Position numbers and translations under genes: made by a program. Below, piece by piece: positions 51,696 to 60,518 of a stretch of DNA of 64,000 nucleotides (positions are counted from its first letter, which is position 1; each line of letters begins with the position of its first letter). The notes below the pieces were generated by a model that was not told the DNA's origin, did not search any database, and saw nothing but the letters and a program-made list of their open reading frames with translations. Origin of the DNA: Afipia carboxidovorans OM5 (GTDB lineage: Bacteria; Pseudomonadota; Alphaproteobacteria; Rhizobiales; Xanthobacteraceae); contig NC_015684.1 in the NCBI RefSeq assembly GCF_000218565.1, forward strand, positions 3,280,001 to 3,344,000, given 5' to 3'.

Positions 51696-51878
51696 GCGAA
51701 TCGGATTGTCAGGCGCAGAGCCAATCGTCAGGGACACCTTTCCGCCGTTTGTGCGTGTATCGATCAGACGCGGGATTAGCAATGGCGTCGCCGCTCGGCG
51801 GGCTCCGGCCGCCGAAATCTCCACCCATGAAGCTCCCGCGCCGACAAGCGCGGAACCAAAGGCGCGACGCGTCAGCAT
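51630..51878 (-). pseudogene. Truncated multicopper oxidase, N-terminus only
   Basis: An ATG at 51878 behind GGAGACACC opens a frame with a twin-arginine signal (MLTRRAFGSALVGAGASW) and then TPLLIPRLIDTRTNGGKVSL, which matches the beginning of CueO/CopA-like multicopper oxidases. After about residue 53 the frame runs into the GTTGGTGACACC repeats and ends at 51630. So only some 50 of about 450 residues remain. A break near 51718 joins cargo DNA to the phage repeat region. Confidence 0.7.
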
Positions 51879-51913
51879 TCGGTGTCTCCATTAGTTATGA
51901 TCCAAGCCAGAGC

Positions 51914-52177
51914 TCAGCGGCTCAGAATATCGTTCTTCTTTTGTAGATACTCATCACGGCCGATTTCGCCGCGAGCGTAGCGTTGTTCGAGCGTGTCGAG
52001 TGCTGAGGTTCTACGCGTATCGGCATAACGACCACGCGAGGAGAGCGTGCTTACCACCCAACTAACCAAGGCGATGAACGCTATAATAACGACGAGCCAG
52101 ATGATCATTCCAACGGGCCAGAATCCACCGTTTCCCCAACCCATCATTCCCCAATGCGAGCCGTATCCATGTCCCAT
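51914..52177 (-). CDS. SHOCT-domain small membrane protein
   Basis: An 87-residue protein: a Gly/His/Met-rich N-terminus (MGHGYGSHWGMMGWGNGG) that could bind metal, one membrane helix (VGMIIWLVVIIAFIALVSWV), and a C-terminal SHOCT domain (LDTLEQRYARGEIGRDEYLQ). GGAGGCC precedes the ATG. Such proteins accompany copper or stress genes. It lies 20 bases after the DUF302 gene on the same strand, and 35 bases before the oxidase fragment. Confidence 0.85.
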   Translation of the reverse strand: MGHGYGSHWGMMGWGNGGFWPVGMIIWLVVIIAFIALVSWVVSTLSSRGRYADTRRTSALDTLEQRYARGEIGRDEYLQKKNDILSR

Positions 52178-52197
52178 ATTGGCCTCCGCCAGATGAC

Positions 52198-52581
52198 CTA
52201 GAGCGATTGAATGGTGGCCTTGAGCTCGTCTCGAACCTTCATGGCGATCGCAGTCAGCGTGTCGTTGTCAATAGCCTGCATCGACGCGACAGGATCTACT
52301 GCGGCGACTTCGCTTTTCCCATCCAATTCCTGGACGATAACGTTACACGGCAACATTGTGCCGATCTTGTCTTCTGCCTGGAGTGCCTGATGAGCCATAC
52401 GCGGATTGCAGGCGCCAAGAATAACATAGGGCCGGAATTCAACGTCGAGCTTTTCTTTCAGTGTGCTCTTGACATCGATCCGTGTCAGCACGCCGAAACC
52501 GCGCTGCTTGAGCGCTGCAATCGTAATTTCGACTGCCTGATCGAATGGAACATTTAATGTCTTTGCAAAGTAGTATGACAT
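52198..52581 (-). CDS. DUF302 domain protein
   Basis: A 127-residue cytosolic protein of the DUF302 family: MSYYFAKTLNVPFDQAVE start, LKQRGFGVLTRIDV, and ILGACNPRMAHQAL with the conserved Cys-Asn-Pro. GGAGGTCTGAG lies before the ATG at 52581. DUF302 proteins are linked with oxidative, metal and low-oxygen stress. With the SHOCT and oxidase pieces it forms a small non-phage block within the prophage. Confidence 0.88.
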   Translation of the reverse strand: MSYYFAKTLNVPFDQAVEITIAALKQRGFGVLTRIDVKSTLKEKLDVEFRPYVILGACNPRMAHQALQAEDKIGTMLPCNVIVQELDGKSEVAAVDPVASMQAIDNDTLTAIAMKVRDELKATIQSL

Positions 52582-52657
52582 CTCAGACCTCCAATCGTGG
52601 GTTTCAGTATAGCACGGCCGTTCGGTTCCAGATTGCGCCAATTCGATGGCTGCTGTT

Positions 52658-55204
52658 CTATCGACGATATCTCCATTCACGCAGAGACTTCCGTCCTGTC
52701 CCGGTTCGTGCCTGGTAGCGCCGCCAATTTCGCGCTTTCAGATACGCTGTGACCCGCATTTGATCGACCCGTATCCACCGCGCCGGCTCAATGCCAAGAG
52801 CACCCTCGAGGATTTCGCCGACCGAGACATCGGTCAGCGGATTTTGTCGCTCGACCTCCTCATCGCGCCAATCGTCAAAGCTTCCATACCCGTGATTGAC
52901 GTGTCGCCGCTCGTAGACGAGCCAGCGGTCGATACGCGCGTCCCAGGCATCCGCGTAGTAGCGCTGGTCTTGCTCGGATTTAGCGGAGGCGACCAGTTCC
53001 GGCTCGTCGAGCCACCAGATGGCGCCTTTTCGGTATAGCGCGATGGCTTCCGCCCAGAGCTGGTCGCGGTCGCGCACCAGTGCGTCGAGGTCGATGTTCC
53101 CGCAACGCACCGGCCAGAAGCGGCGATTGCCGGTCTCATCACGCAGATAGGTTTCCGGGTTAACGCTGCCGGCGAACACACACTGGCGTGGTATCGTGAC
53201 AATGTAGCGTTCATACGGTGGCCGATAGCGGTCGGTCGTCCTGGTCAGGAACGCCTTGATGCGCGAGACCTCAGCGCGACTGATCGCGTCGAGCTCGGCG
53301 ATCTCGATGATCCAGATGCCGCGCATCTGCTGGGCTGCGTCTTTGCTGCCAATCTCGGCAATCTCGTCCGTGAACCACCCCGCACCAGCGAGCGTCTTGA
53401 TGGCGCTCGACTTTTTCGTGCCCTGCGGCCCCTCGAGGATCAGCATGTGATCCGCCTTGACCCCTGGCTGCATGACACGCGCCACCGCCGAGATCATCCA
53501 GCGCGCGCCGAATACCCTATTGAGCGATGTATCCTCGGCGCCCAGATAGACAATCGGCCAGTGTTCCAGGCGCGACGTACCATCCCAGCAGACACTGTTG
53601 AGATAGTCGCGTACCGGGTGGATGGGCATCTCTCTCGCGACTGCATTGATGCCATGGCTGACCGTGATTGGGTTGACGTTAATTTCCCGGTGCTGCAGCC
53701 ATTCAGCGCAGCGAACATCGTCAATTTCGCTCCACGCCCGTGGGAGGCATGAAGCCTGCTCCCAAGGAAGCGCGCGCATAACCAAAATCTCCTGACGGAA
53801 TTCATCGAACATCAGCGTGCCGGCGAAGACCTCGTCGTTCGACAGCGCGGTGATGACGTTGGCTTCGTTGCGCTCGGGCGTGCCGGCAAGATCGAGACGG
53901 AGCTGGGCGGCCCATCGTGGTCGAACTGGCTGCCGGTGGATGTCCCCTGTCGCATTCAGCCGGCGACGCAATTCGCCGACCTGCTTTTCGAGGATGGAAA
54001 CCGCGATGCCGGTGGCGATTTTGATCGCCGCTAGCACCTGACGCTCGGGCAACGGTTCCAGCCGCGCCGTGACCAGCTGACCAAGCAAAGCACCCAGCAC
54101 CGCGATATCGGGCGGCCTGGTCAGGCTGCGCGCGGCGGTTTCGAATTCGGCAACGGTGACGGGCGCTGCGGAAGCAGGAAACGGTGCCGGCTGCGACATG
54201 TTATGCTCATAATCGGCCGCCGTTGCGCCGTGACGCAGATCGTCGTTGAAATCGTCGCCGTGAAGCGGGTGGACGATACGGTTCGGGATGCCGGCGATGT
54301 TCAGCCGCTCCGCCAGGGCTGCGGCGGCCTGGATGCCTGCGTCACCGGCGTCGGTGAAAACGGAGGTCTGCTTAATGTTGGCTGGCCATTCCCAACGCCG
54401 CAGCCCGTCGGCGGACAATGCAGCCCAGGTCGGAACACCGAAGATCGCCTGCGCCGACAACGCGGTCTCGATGCCCTCGGCGATACCGAGGTGACCGTCC
54501 TCCGGCATGGGCGAGAGCCGCACCGACCCGCCGGCGATCGGGCCGAGCATCTTCTTGCCGACCGGAGCCTTCCCCGAACCGCCGTCGAGCAGGAACGTGC
54601 GATGGATGCCGCCGGTTGGCTCGCCCGCGCCATCGCGCACGCGCGCCACCATGCCGGGCCAGCCGCGGCGCGTGTTGAAGTCGGCCAGATCCGGATTGAA
54701 CAGAAGGTCGTGCGAAGCGGGATCGTGGAGACCGCGGGCTTGCAGGTAGAGCGCGGCCACAGTGCCGGCGAGCGGCACGCAGCCAGCCAGGATGCGGGCG
54801 ATCTCGTGACTGTGATCAGGCGCGGCCGCCGCGGATCGCGCTGGCGCCGGCCGCTCCAGCCGGGCATGGCGCGCGGCTTCCTCGAACAGCGCCGGGGGCG
54901 TGAGCCCCGTGCCGTAGTGAATCAGATCGATCGGACCTGCGCTCTCGCCGGTTGCATGATCATATCCCCAGCCAGCACGCGGGCCACGCAGGTGAATGAC
55001 GCAGGAGCCCGCGTTGCGCGGTGCGCGTCCCGATAGATCGGCGCAGTGCAACGTTCTATGGTCGGGCGACAGCCGCGCCTGCGGAAATAATTGCGGCAGC
55101 CATTCGGCTGCCGTGGCACAGAGCCGCTCGCGGATGTCGTTGAGATCATGCCGGACCGGCGGCTGCCAGACCTCGTTGAGATCGATGCAGGAGCTTTCCT
55201 CCAT
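52658..55204 (-). CDS. Toprim primase-VapE helicase fusion
   Basis: An 848-residue replication protein. The N-terminal half (about 60-330) has primase features: a DUF7146-like region and a Toprim domain with AEGIETALSAQ and a VFTDAGDAG Asp pair. The C-terminal half (about 520-800) is a VapE/VirE-type helicase with Walker A LEGPQGTKKSS and Walker B IIEIAELD. Together they would open and prime phage DNA. It ends at 52658, some 75 bases from the DUF302 start, and starts 11 bases before the nuclease gene end. Confidence 0.85.
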   Translation of the reverse strand: MEESSCIDLNEVWQPPVRHDLNDIRERLCATAAEWLPQLFPQARLSPDHRTLHCADLSGRAPRNAGSCVIHLRGPRAGWGYDHATGESAGPIDLIHYGTGLTPPALFEEAARHARLERPAPARSAAAAPDHSHEIARILAGCVPLAGTVAALYLQARGLHDPASHDLLFNPDLADFNTRRGWPGMVARVRDGAGEPTGGIHRTFLLDGGSGKAPVGKKMLGPIAGGSVRLSPMPEDGHLGIAEGIETALSAQAIFGVPTWAALSADGLRRWEWPANIKQTSVFTDAGDAGIQAAAALAERLNIAGIPNRIVHPLHGDDFNDDLRHGATAADYEHNMSQPAPFPASAAPVTVAEFETAARSLTRPPDIAVLGALLGQLVTARLEPLPERQVLAAIKIATGIAVSILEKQVGELRRRLNATGDIHRQPVRPRWAAQLRLDLAGTPERNEANVITALSNDEVFAGTLMFDEFRQEILVMRALPWEQASCLPRAWSEIDDVRCAEWLQHREINVNPITVSHGINAVAREMPIHPVRDYLNSVCWDGTSRLEHWPIVYLGAEDTSLNRVFGARWMISAVARVMQPGVKADHMLILEGPQGTKKSSAIKTLAGAGWFTDEIAEIGSKDAAQQMRGIWIIEIAELDAISRAEVSRIKAFLTRTTDRYRPPYERYIVTIPRQCVFAGSVNPETYLRDETGNRRFWPVRCGNIDLDALVRDRDQLWAEAIALYRKGAIWWLDEPELVASAKSEQDQRYYADAWDARIDRWLVYERRHVNHGYGSFDDWRDEEVERQNPLTDVSVGEILEGALGIEPARWIRVDQMRVTAYLKARNWRRYQARTGTGRKSLREWRYRR

Positions 55205-55215
55205 AACGTCGCCGA

Positions 55216-56088
55216 TCAGTTTTCATGGGCTTGCGCACAAAAATATCGAAGATCGATCGGAGCTCCATTCAAATCGATTGTGAGAGAGCGCATTTCATTG
55301 GCCTTCCAGCAGCGATCCTGCCAGGCGCAAGGCGGGTGCCACTCGCCGGCGCTTCGCCCGCCGCGGCAGATAGCGGAGGCCCTGTCGGCGGCCGCGCGCG
55401 GCAGTAGCTCTTCGGCCGTGCTCGCGCGAACAACCTGCACGGCGCGGTCGCTCGCACGTTGCGCAAGCGCGGCGTCGAAGGTCACGAGCTCGCAGTGGAG
55501 CTCCAGCGTGTCGCGATTGAGCGCCGTGAACAGCGCAGGATGAGGCAGGTCGAGATAGGCCTGATAGAGCGCGATCTGCGCCGCATAGACCGGCCTTGCC
55601 AGAACGACGCCGCGCTTGATCACCTCCTTCCACGAGGCTGCGCCGAGCGCCTTGTTCTCCCACAGTGCCGGGAATTCCATGGCGACTGGACCGCTGACCA
55701 GGCAGCCGTCGATGTGACCACGAAAGCGCCCGTTCAGGGCCGAGAAACCAAACTGCTGACCATCGGAGCGGGCGGTGCGCAGGTCAAACTTCGCAGCGCG
55801 CAGCCACGCGGCGACAATGTCCTCGGCGCGATGCCCGGCCTCAAAGATGCGTAGCGTATTCGGCTCGAAGTCGCGGCCTTCGTCCTTGGGGACGCCAAGA
55901 TAGTCATACTGAATCTGCCGCGAGCACTCGCGTCCAACTCCGGACGTGCCGACATAGCGTCGCGGTGGCTCAGCGTGGTTGCGCTCCACAAGCGCGGCGT
56001 CGATCACAGCATTGACGGCAATGGCGATGCCCGGCGGTCGGTCCGGTCGTGCGTACTGGAAGCCTGATCCGTGGTTGAGATCGATCAT
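55216..56088 (-). CDS. PD-(D/E)XK nuclease, Cas4/AddB-like
   Basis: A 290-residue nuclease with catalytic residues His125-x-Asp127 in GHIDG and Glu144-x-Lys146 in WENKALG, the PD-(D/E)XK core. A Cys at about 55 (GRECSRQ) and three near the C-terminus (ICRGG, PPCAW, DRCW) are spaced like the FeS cage of Cas4/AddB nucleases. It probably acts as phage recombination exonuclease, next to the putative ssDNA-binding protein. The ATG at 56088 is preferred over a TTG at 56091. Confidence 0.82.
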   Translation of the reverse strand: MIDLNHGSGFQYARPDRPPGIAIAVNAVIDAALVERNHAEPPRRYVGTSGVGRECSRQIQYDYLGVPKDEGRDFEPNTLRIFEAGHRAEDIVAAWLRAAKFDLRTARSDGQQFGFSALNGRFRGHIDGCLVSGPVAMEFPALWENKALGAASWKEVIKRGVVLARPVYAAQIALYQAYLDLPHPALFTALNRDTLELHCELVTFDAALAQRASDRAVQVVRASTAEELLPRAAADRASAICRGGRSAGEWHPPCAWQDRCWKANEMRSLTIDLNGAPIDLRYFCAQAHEN

Positions 56089-56096
56089 CAACGCAC

Positions 56097-56441
56097 CTAA
56101 AACGGTACATCGTCATTGAGCGTCTGACGCTGCATGGCGTCCTGGAAGCCGTCGATGCAAGCCTCGATGATGCGATCGATCTCCGCCGCGCTGCAATCAT
56201 GAAAGGAGGCCATCAACCCGAGCTCAGTCAACACCTCCGCCAGGAATTGGCGTGCCTCCTTAATCGCGCGCTTTTCCATGTCGGTCTTGTCGATCATGCC
56301 TTTGTTTCTCCGGGCGATAGCGCCGCCGGTGTCGAGACAACGCATTGAGCAGAATGCAAAGGTCGGGTAGCGGTCGGGGCGAAGCTGATGCGTATAGTGG
56401 AAGCCTCGCGCTTCCCGGCCGCAGATCGCGCAAGTCCTCAC
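56097..56441 (-). CDS. DUF6511-like zinc-binding phage protein
   Basis: A 114-residue protein starting at a GTG (56441) that overlaps the preceding stop by four bases. CAIC near residue 7 and FCSMRC near residue 29 could bind zinc; RNKGMIDKTDMEKRAIKEAR follows, the family block of DUF6511. It ends in DDVPF, an acidic-aromatic tail like those of ssDNA-binding proteins. Function unknown. Confidence 0.7.
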   Translation of the reverse strand: MRTCAICGREARGFHYTHQLRPDRYPTFAFCSMRCLDTGGAIARRNKGMIDKTDMEKRAIKEARQFLAEVLTELGLMASFHDCSAAEIDRIIEACIDGFQDAMQRQTLNDDVPF

Positions 56442-56671
56442 CCCAGGAGCAGCATCGAGAGCTTCCGCGACCCGGGCTCTTCCGGATGTCGCGCGATCCG
56501 CTGCGATGCCTTCACGATGAAGATGCTGATCGCGTTCTGCGCCATTGCCTCGAGGTCGGGCAGAGTCAAGCAGCGGATGGGCTGATGCAGGCCTCCTCTT
56601 CCTTCGAACCATTCGCCGATCGCCTTCGCGGCCTCACGGGTGACATGCGCCTGCCACTCATCGTCGGTCAC
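56438..56671 (-). CDS. Small phage protein of unknown function
   Basis: A 77-residue helical protein from a GTG at 56671 (TDDEWQAHVTREAAKAIGEW) that overlaps the DUF6511 gene by four bases and follows the DUF669-like gene by 12. No family recognised; its place suggests a role in phage replication or recombination. Confidence 0.55.
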   Translation of the reverse strand: MTDDEWQAHVTREAAKAIGEWFEGRGGLHQPIRCLTLPDLEAMAQNAISIFIVKASQRIARHPEEPGSRKLSMLLLG

Positions 56672-56683
56672 GATGAGACGTCC

Positions 56684-57406
56684 CTAGCCGTTGAGCCAGG
56701 CCGGCCCGGGCGCGGCAGCACCCGGCGGTTTGGGAGTGCCCTGATTGGGCGTCCCCTGGTTGGCCCACGGCACATCGCCGGAAGCCGGGGTTGGCGCAGG
56801 TGGGGCTCCCCAGGCCGGCGCCGGCGCCGCAGGCGTCTCCGCGGCCTTGCGCGGCTTGGCGTTGACGGGATCGGGCTGCATGGTTTCGCCGCGCATGACT
56901 GCCGCATATTGCGGCTCGCCCGGCAGCACGATATTGGCAAGCTTGTTCTGGTCCCGGTATTGCGGGGTCGACGCTGGCTCGATCATGATGCGCGCCGCAA
57001 ACGCGATGCCATCGAGCTGCTTCAAGCCCTGGATGACACGCTTGCCTTTTGCGGCGGCACTCTCGTCCTTCGGGTCGAGCCCAAGCGCGCTATCGATCAT
57101 GGCGCGGAATGCGCTCTTTGAAATGTTCCAGCCCTTCGACTGTCCCTTCTCATCGAGCTTGCCGCCCGCCACCGTAAAATTCTGCCAGAATTTACGCCGC
57201 GCATAGGGACCGGACACGATGGTGAACTCGCAATCAAGCATCCTGGCGTCGCTCGTCTGCGACGCCTTGAGCAATCCGGCGTCAGCCGGCGTCGAGCCGT
57301 TCACCCCACCCGGACGGATGGTCATCTTCACCTTGGCGAAGGTGCCGTCTGGAATAAGCTCGCCGAGCGGCGCCATCTGTGGCTGGGCATCGTTGAGATC
57401 GTACAT
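56684..57406 (-). CDS. Putative ssDNA-binding protein (DUF669-like)
   Basis: A 240-residue protein with an OB-like N-terminal region (GELIPDGTFAKVKMTIRPGG, RRKFWQNFTVAGG) as in phage DUF669 proteins, and a long Pro/Ala/Gly-rich tail (about 180-240) like the flexible ends of ssDNA-binding proteins. AAAGGAG precedes the ATG at 57406. The gene follows the AAA ATPase, the usual neighbour of DUF669. The binding role is inferred. Confidence 0.65.
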   Translation of the reverse strand: MYDLNDAQPQMAPLGELIPDGTFAKVKMTIRPGGVNGSTPADAGLLKASQTSDARMLDCEFTIVSGPYARRKFWQNFTVAGGKLDEKGQSKGWNISKSAFRAMIDSALGLDPKDESAAAKGKRVIQGLKQLDGIAFAARIMIEPASTPQYRDQNKLANIVLPGEPQYAAVMRGETMQPDPVNAKPRKAAETPAAPAPAWGAPPAPTPASGDVPWANQGTPNQGTPKPPGAAAPGPAWLNG

Positions 57407-57441
57407 CGAAGTCTCCTTTGATCGTTTGATCGAGTCTCGGA

Positions 57442-58287
57442 TCAGGCGGCGCGCACCTGCGGCGTATTGATCTTGGTGATCAGTGCGCCGAGATCCGGCG
57501 GCTCGGTCAGGTCGAGCCGGCCGCTGCGATCTTTCGCAGGCAGCGCGTATGGATTGCCGGCGCGACACACGAGGCGCCGTTCGCTCGCCTTCTCATCGAG
57601 CACGTAACTGCCTTCGGCATCGCGCGAGAATAGATGCAGCGAGATCACCTGGTCGACGATGCCGGGTAGTTCGCGCCCGGCTTTCGAGCCTTCCATCTGC
57701 GGCTGCCAGATCGTGACATTAAATTCGTCGGTGACCTTTTCGAGCACGCCGACGAAGATCACTGTCTTGCCGGGTGCGTGTTGCAGATGCTTGAGCGCTT
57801 GAATGACCTCGCGACCAAGCAGCCCATAGGCGCCGCGCACGTCCGGTTTGCCGGTGCGCTCCGAGAATGCCTCCGGCTGCTGCTTGGCGTAGACCATTGC
57901 CTGCCGGGTGAGATCGGTGATGCTGTCGACGAAGATAATCGACTTCGAAGCCAGGAACTCCTCGACCCCGCTGCCGGCGTAGACCGAGCGCGCGTGCTGA
58001 TGATGCTGTGCGCTGTACCAAGCGTTCGGGTCGGCTGCCGGATCGGGCCCGCCGATCAGCATCGCGAGATCGCGGAAATCAACAAAGCTGCGGATCGGAA
58101 TGCTGGCACCTGGCCAATCCTGGACAGATTTCATGCCGGCTTCGAGGTCGAGGCAGACCGTGTGGTCGGCAGGCAATGTCCTGAGCAGCGAAGTCTTGCC
58201 GACGCCGCTTGGCCCAAAGATCGCCAGCGAGGTTTTGTTACTGGCCGCCGACAGGCGCTGATCGGCGGTGACGATGCTGACCGGCAT
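57442..58287 (-). CDS. AAA/RecA-like phage ATPase
   Basis: A 281-residue nucleotide-binding protein: Walker A GPSGVGKTS at residues 25-33, Walker B IIFVDSITDL about 115-124, and RecA-like later motifs. It belongs to the AAA_24 family of phage recombination/replication ATPases (Sak-like). GGGGAGG precedes the ATG at 58287. It likely drives annealing or strand exchange together with the DUF669-like protein downstream. Confidence 0.82.
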   Translation of the reverse strand: MPVSIVTADQRLSAASNKTSLAIFGPSGVGKTSLLRTLPADHTVCLDLEAGMKSVQDWPGASIPIRSFVDFRDLAMLIGGPDPAADPNAWYSAQHHQHARSVYAGSGVEEFLASKSIIFVDSITDLTRQAMVYAKQQPEAFSERTGKPDVRGAYGLLGREVIQALKHLQHAPGKTVIFVGVLEKVTDEFNVTIWQPQMEGSKAGRELPGIVDQVISLHLFSRDAEGSYVLDEKASERRLVCRAGNPYALPAKDRSGRLDLTEPPDLGALITKINTPQVRAA

Positions 58288-58324
58288 CAGCTCCTCCCCG
58301 GTATATCTTGATGTGCGATGGAAA

Positions 58325-58390
58325 CGGCGGGGCGTTGACCGGGCGCCGAAGGATTGCCTGCCCGCTCTTGCGAAACGGGCCGCCCCGCCG
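58325..58390. repeat. Long-range GC-rich inverted repeat
   Basis: CGGCGGGGC (58325-58333) and GCCCCGCCG (58382-58390) can pair over a 48-base loop in the 130-base gap upstream of the ATPase gene. It may be an RNA structure in the leader; no T run was seen. Confidence 0.35.
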
Positions 58391-58417
58391 CTGTTCGTAT
58401 CCCTGGTCGTGCACGCA

Positions 58418-58909
58418 TCAGGCTGCCTCGGCTTCGTTCGCAGTCTCGATCCGATAGGTCGGCCGACCGGTCTCGACGATGCGCGCGGGAATAAACAGCT
58501 CGCGAACCGGGCGTGGCCAATTCGCAAAAGCTGCTTCCGAGACCTCGAGCTTCACTTTCAGGTAATCGGACGGGTTGTCGCCCCAGCCGGAGCGAATGAT
58601 TTCAGCCGCGTGTCGGAGCTTGTCCTGATCCCATTTGACGCGCTTGGGCAGATCGGCAATGACGATGAAGCCGTTATCCTGAAAGCGAATGACGCCAGTG
58701 TCCTTGCCTTCCTCGGCACGGCGCTGCCTGGCGCGTGCGCCGTATTTGAGGTCGAGGGCACTGCGCACTTTATCCTCAATGCCGGTGAGGGCGGCTTTCT
58801 GTTCGGCAAGGTCGTCGAGGATACAGGCAAGTTCGGGGGTCGTGAGCGAAGCGATCCGTTGCGGATCGAGATCGCGGACGTGCTCGGCCATGATGGCAAG
58901 ATCGGACAT
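58418..58909 (-). CDS. Phage protein of unknown function
   Basis: A 163-residue protein starting at 58909 behind GAGAGGAAACACG. The N-terminal half is helical (ELACILDDLAEQKAALTGIEDKV) and the second half is mixed (RVKWDQDKLRHAAEIIRSGW, then KVKLEVSEAAFANWP). It is like the small conserved proteins between the AAA ATPase and the early regulators of such phages. Function not known; a role in replication is inferred from the place. Confidence 0.62.
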   Translation of the reverse strand: MSDLAIMAEHVRDLDPQRIASLTTPELACILDDLAEQKAALTGIEDKVRSALDLKYGARARQRRAEEGKDTGVIRFQDNGFIVIADLPKRVKWDQDKLRHAAEIIRSGWGDNPSDYLKVKLEVSEAAFANWPRPVRELFIPARIVETGRPTYRIETANEAEAA

Positions 58910-58920
58910 CGTGTTTCCTC

Positions 58921-59331
58921 TCAGGCTGCCAGTGCGATCGGGATCGGATATGCTGCGGATTCGATAATGCGATCCGCGGCAAGCCGTGGATGCAGCGCTG
59001 AGCGGCTCTGCGCCGATCGACCCGGCCGGGCTTTCACTGCGAGATAGAGATAATCCTCCGTACCGAGCCGCTTCTGCACCGGGATGACCAGTCCCTGACC
59101 GGCAGCAACCATCACACGGGTGGCAACGGCATGCAGATTTGCCCGCGTCGGTCGATCGAGCACGCTGGCACTCGGCATGCGATCGAAGCCAAGATGGCCG
59201 CGGTAATAAACCGCCCGATCTCCAGGTTCGGCATCGATCAGCCAATCGACGAACGTATTTTCGTCGAAAGGCACCGCAAACCGATCGATCGGCAACAGCG
59301 GCGTTGTGGGTGCAACCAATCGAGGGCGCAT
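58921..59331 (-). CDS. Phage protein of unknown function
   Basis: A 136-residue protein with VDWLIDAEPGDRAVYYRGHLGF near residue 28, and a C-terminal YLYLAVKARPG; these look like a small mixed fold, seen in Hyphomicrobiales prophages. It ends 11 bases before the next gene start and belongs to the early operon. No function can be given. Confidence 0.6.
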   Translation of the reverse strand: MRPRLVAPTTPLLPIDRFAVPFDENTFVDWLIDAEPGDRAVYYRGHLGFDRMPSASVLDRPTRANLHAVATRVMVAAGQGLVIPVQKRLGTEDYLYLAVKARPGRSAQSRSALHPRLAADRIIESAAYPIPIALAA

Positions 59332-59497
59332 GGCAAGCCTCTCCGCTTCGGCTGACGCGAATGCGTAGCCGTCATGACTGTTTGGCCGTATGGAACTTTG
59401 CTTCCTTAAAGCCGGGCGGCTTGCTGAGCGCCGCTTAAGCTTTCGTCCCTTCAGTAGCGGAAGACGCCCTCGTTTTTCCCAGGAGGTCCAGCTCCCC

Positions 59498-60118
59498 TCA
59501 TTCCTCGTCGATTAACCGACGTTGGACGATACCAAGACAAATCAGCCGATAGCGGATCTCACGTAGCCGTCGATAAAACTCGCTGGTGGAGAGGCCAGAG
59601 CGGCGTTGGGCTTGCGCGAGATCGCCATCCTCGAGGAGCGACAGCCGGGCGACCAAGGCGAGCTGATCGGGCAGCTCGGCAACAAAATCGGCGAGTACAA
59701 GCGGGAGCTGCAGCTCGCGTTCGACATTGGGGCTGATCCGTTGCCGCGCCTCCATAACCTCTCCCAGCGTGATAGTTTTCTCATTGCCCGCTGGACGATC
59801 GAGCGAGTTGCCGTGAATCCGGCGCTCAGCCCCAATCTGATCGGCTACTCCCTGTGCGGCCTGACGCGCCACGCGGTCGGCAAACGAAGACCATGCACCG
59901 CGCGCGGCATCAAAGAAGCGACGCCGCTCCAGCAACACCAGCAGGATCTCCTGCTCGACGTCCTCGCGATCGACCTTCGACAGGCGCATGGTGCGCGCAA
60001 CCTTGCGAGCATGATAGGCAGCCGACGCCATCATGATGCGCAACGTCCTGGCATCGATGGCGTTTGTCTGCTCCACTTGTCTGGTGGTGATGACCTCTGA
60101 TCTTGTTTGCACCATCAT
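59498..60118 (-). CDS. Sigma-factor-like regulator
   Basis: A 206-residue protein. The first half resembles sigma-70 region 2 (VDREDVEQEILLVLLERRRFF, then WSSFADRVARQAAQGVADQ); the C-terminal part (about 150-195) has a helix-turn-helix like region 4 (DLAQAQRRSGLSTSEFYRRL). GGGGACGCAGCC precedes the ATG at 60118. It may direct phage transcription, for example of late genes. Confidence 0.68.
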   Translation of the reverse strand: MMVQTRSEVITTRQVEQTNAIDARTLRIMMASAAYHARKVARTMRLSKVDREDVEQEILLVLLERRRFFDAARGAWSSFADRVARQAAQGVADQIGAERRIHGNSLDRPAGNEKTITLGEVMEARQRISPNVERELQLPLVLADFVAELPDQLALVARLSLLEDGDLAQAQRRSGLSTSEFYRRLREIRYRLICLGIVQRRLIDEE

Positions 60119-60216
60119 GGCTGCGTCCCCAGGATTCGTTTGAACAAAATCCTGCCGACCCCGGACTTGACTGCATCCAGGTTCCTCGGCGACAAACGTT
60201 GCGGCAGAGAAATGCG

Positions 60217-60498
60217 TTACGCTGGGCGTTTCGCCTTGAACTCGCGATAGACCGAAACGGCAAACTCAAGATCGCGCTGCATGTCGGGCGGCAGCCGCTG
60301 CGCCGCAATGAAGGCGCGGTCGGTCGAGAGCCCCAGTCGGTCGCAGGCTGCGATGATCAGTGAATCTTTCGGCGCGAGTTCAAGTCCACGTTCGATCCGT
60401 GACCAATAGGCCTGCGAGATGCCGATCGATTGCGCAAAGTCCTTAAGCGAGATACCAGCACTCTCGCGTGCGACTCTGACCCATGGTCCGAATGCCAT
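60217..60498 (-). CDS. XRE-family repressor-like regulator
   Basis: A 93-residue protein with one XRE helix-turn-helix (ISLKDFAQSIGISQAYWSRI, residues 16-35) and a short C-terminal helix. It lies 20 bases downstream of an ImmA/IrrE protease gene, a well-known pair in which the protease removes the repressor after damage. It may be the phage lysogeny repressor or an early regulator. Confidence 0.85.
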   Translation of the reverse strand: MAFGPWVRVARESAGISLKDFAQSIGISQAYWSRIERGLELAPKDSLIIAACDRLGLSTDRAFIAAQRLPPDMQRDLEFAVSVYREFKAKRPA

Positions 60499-60518
60499 GA
60501 TCGTGCTCTCCTCAAATC

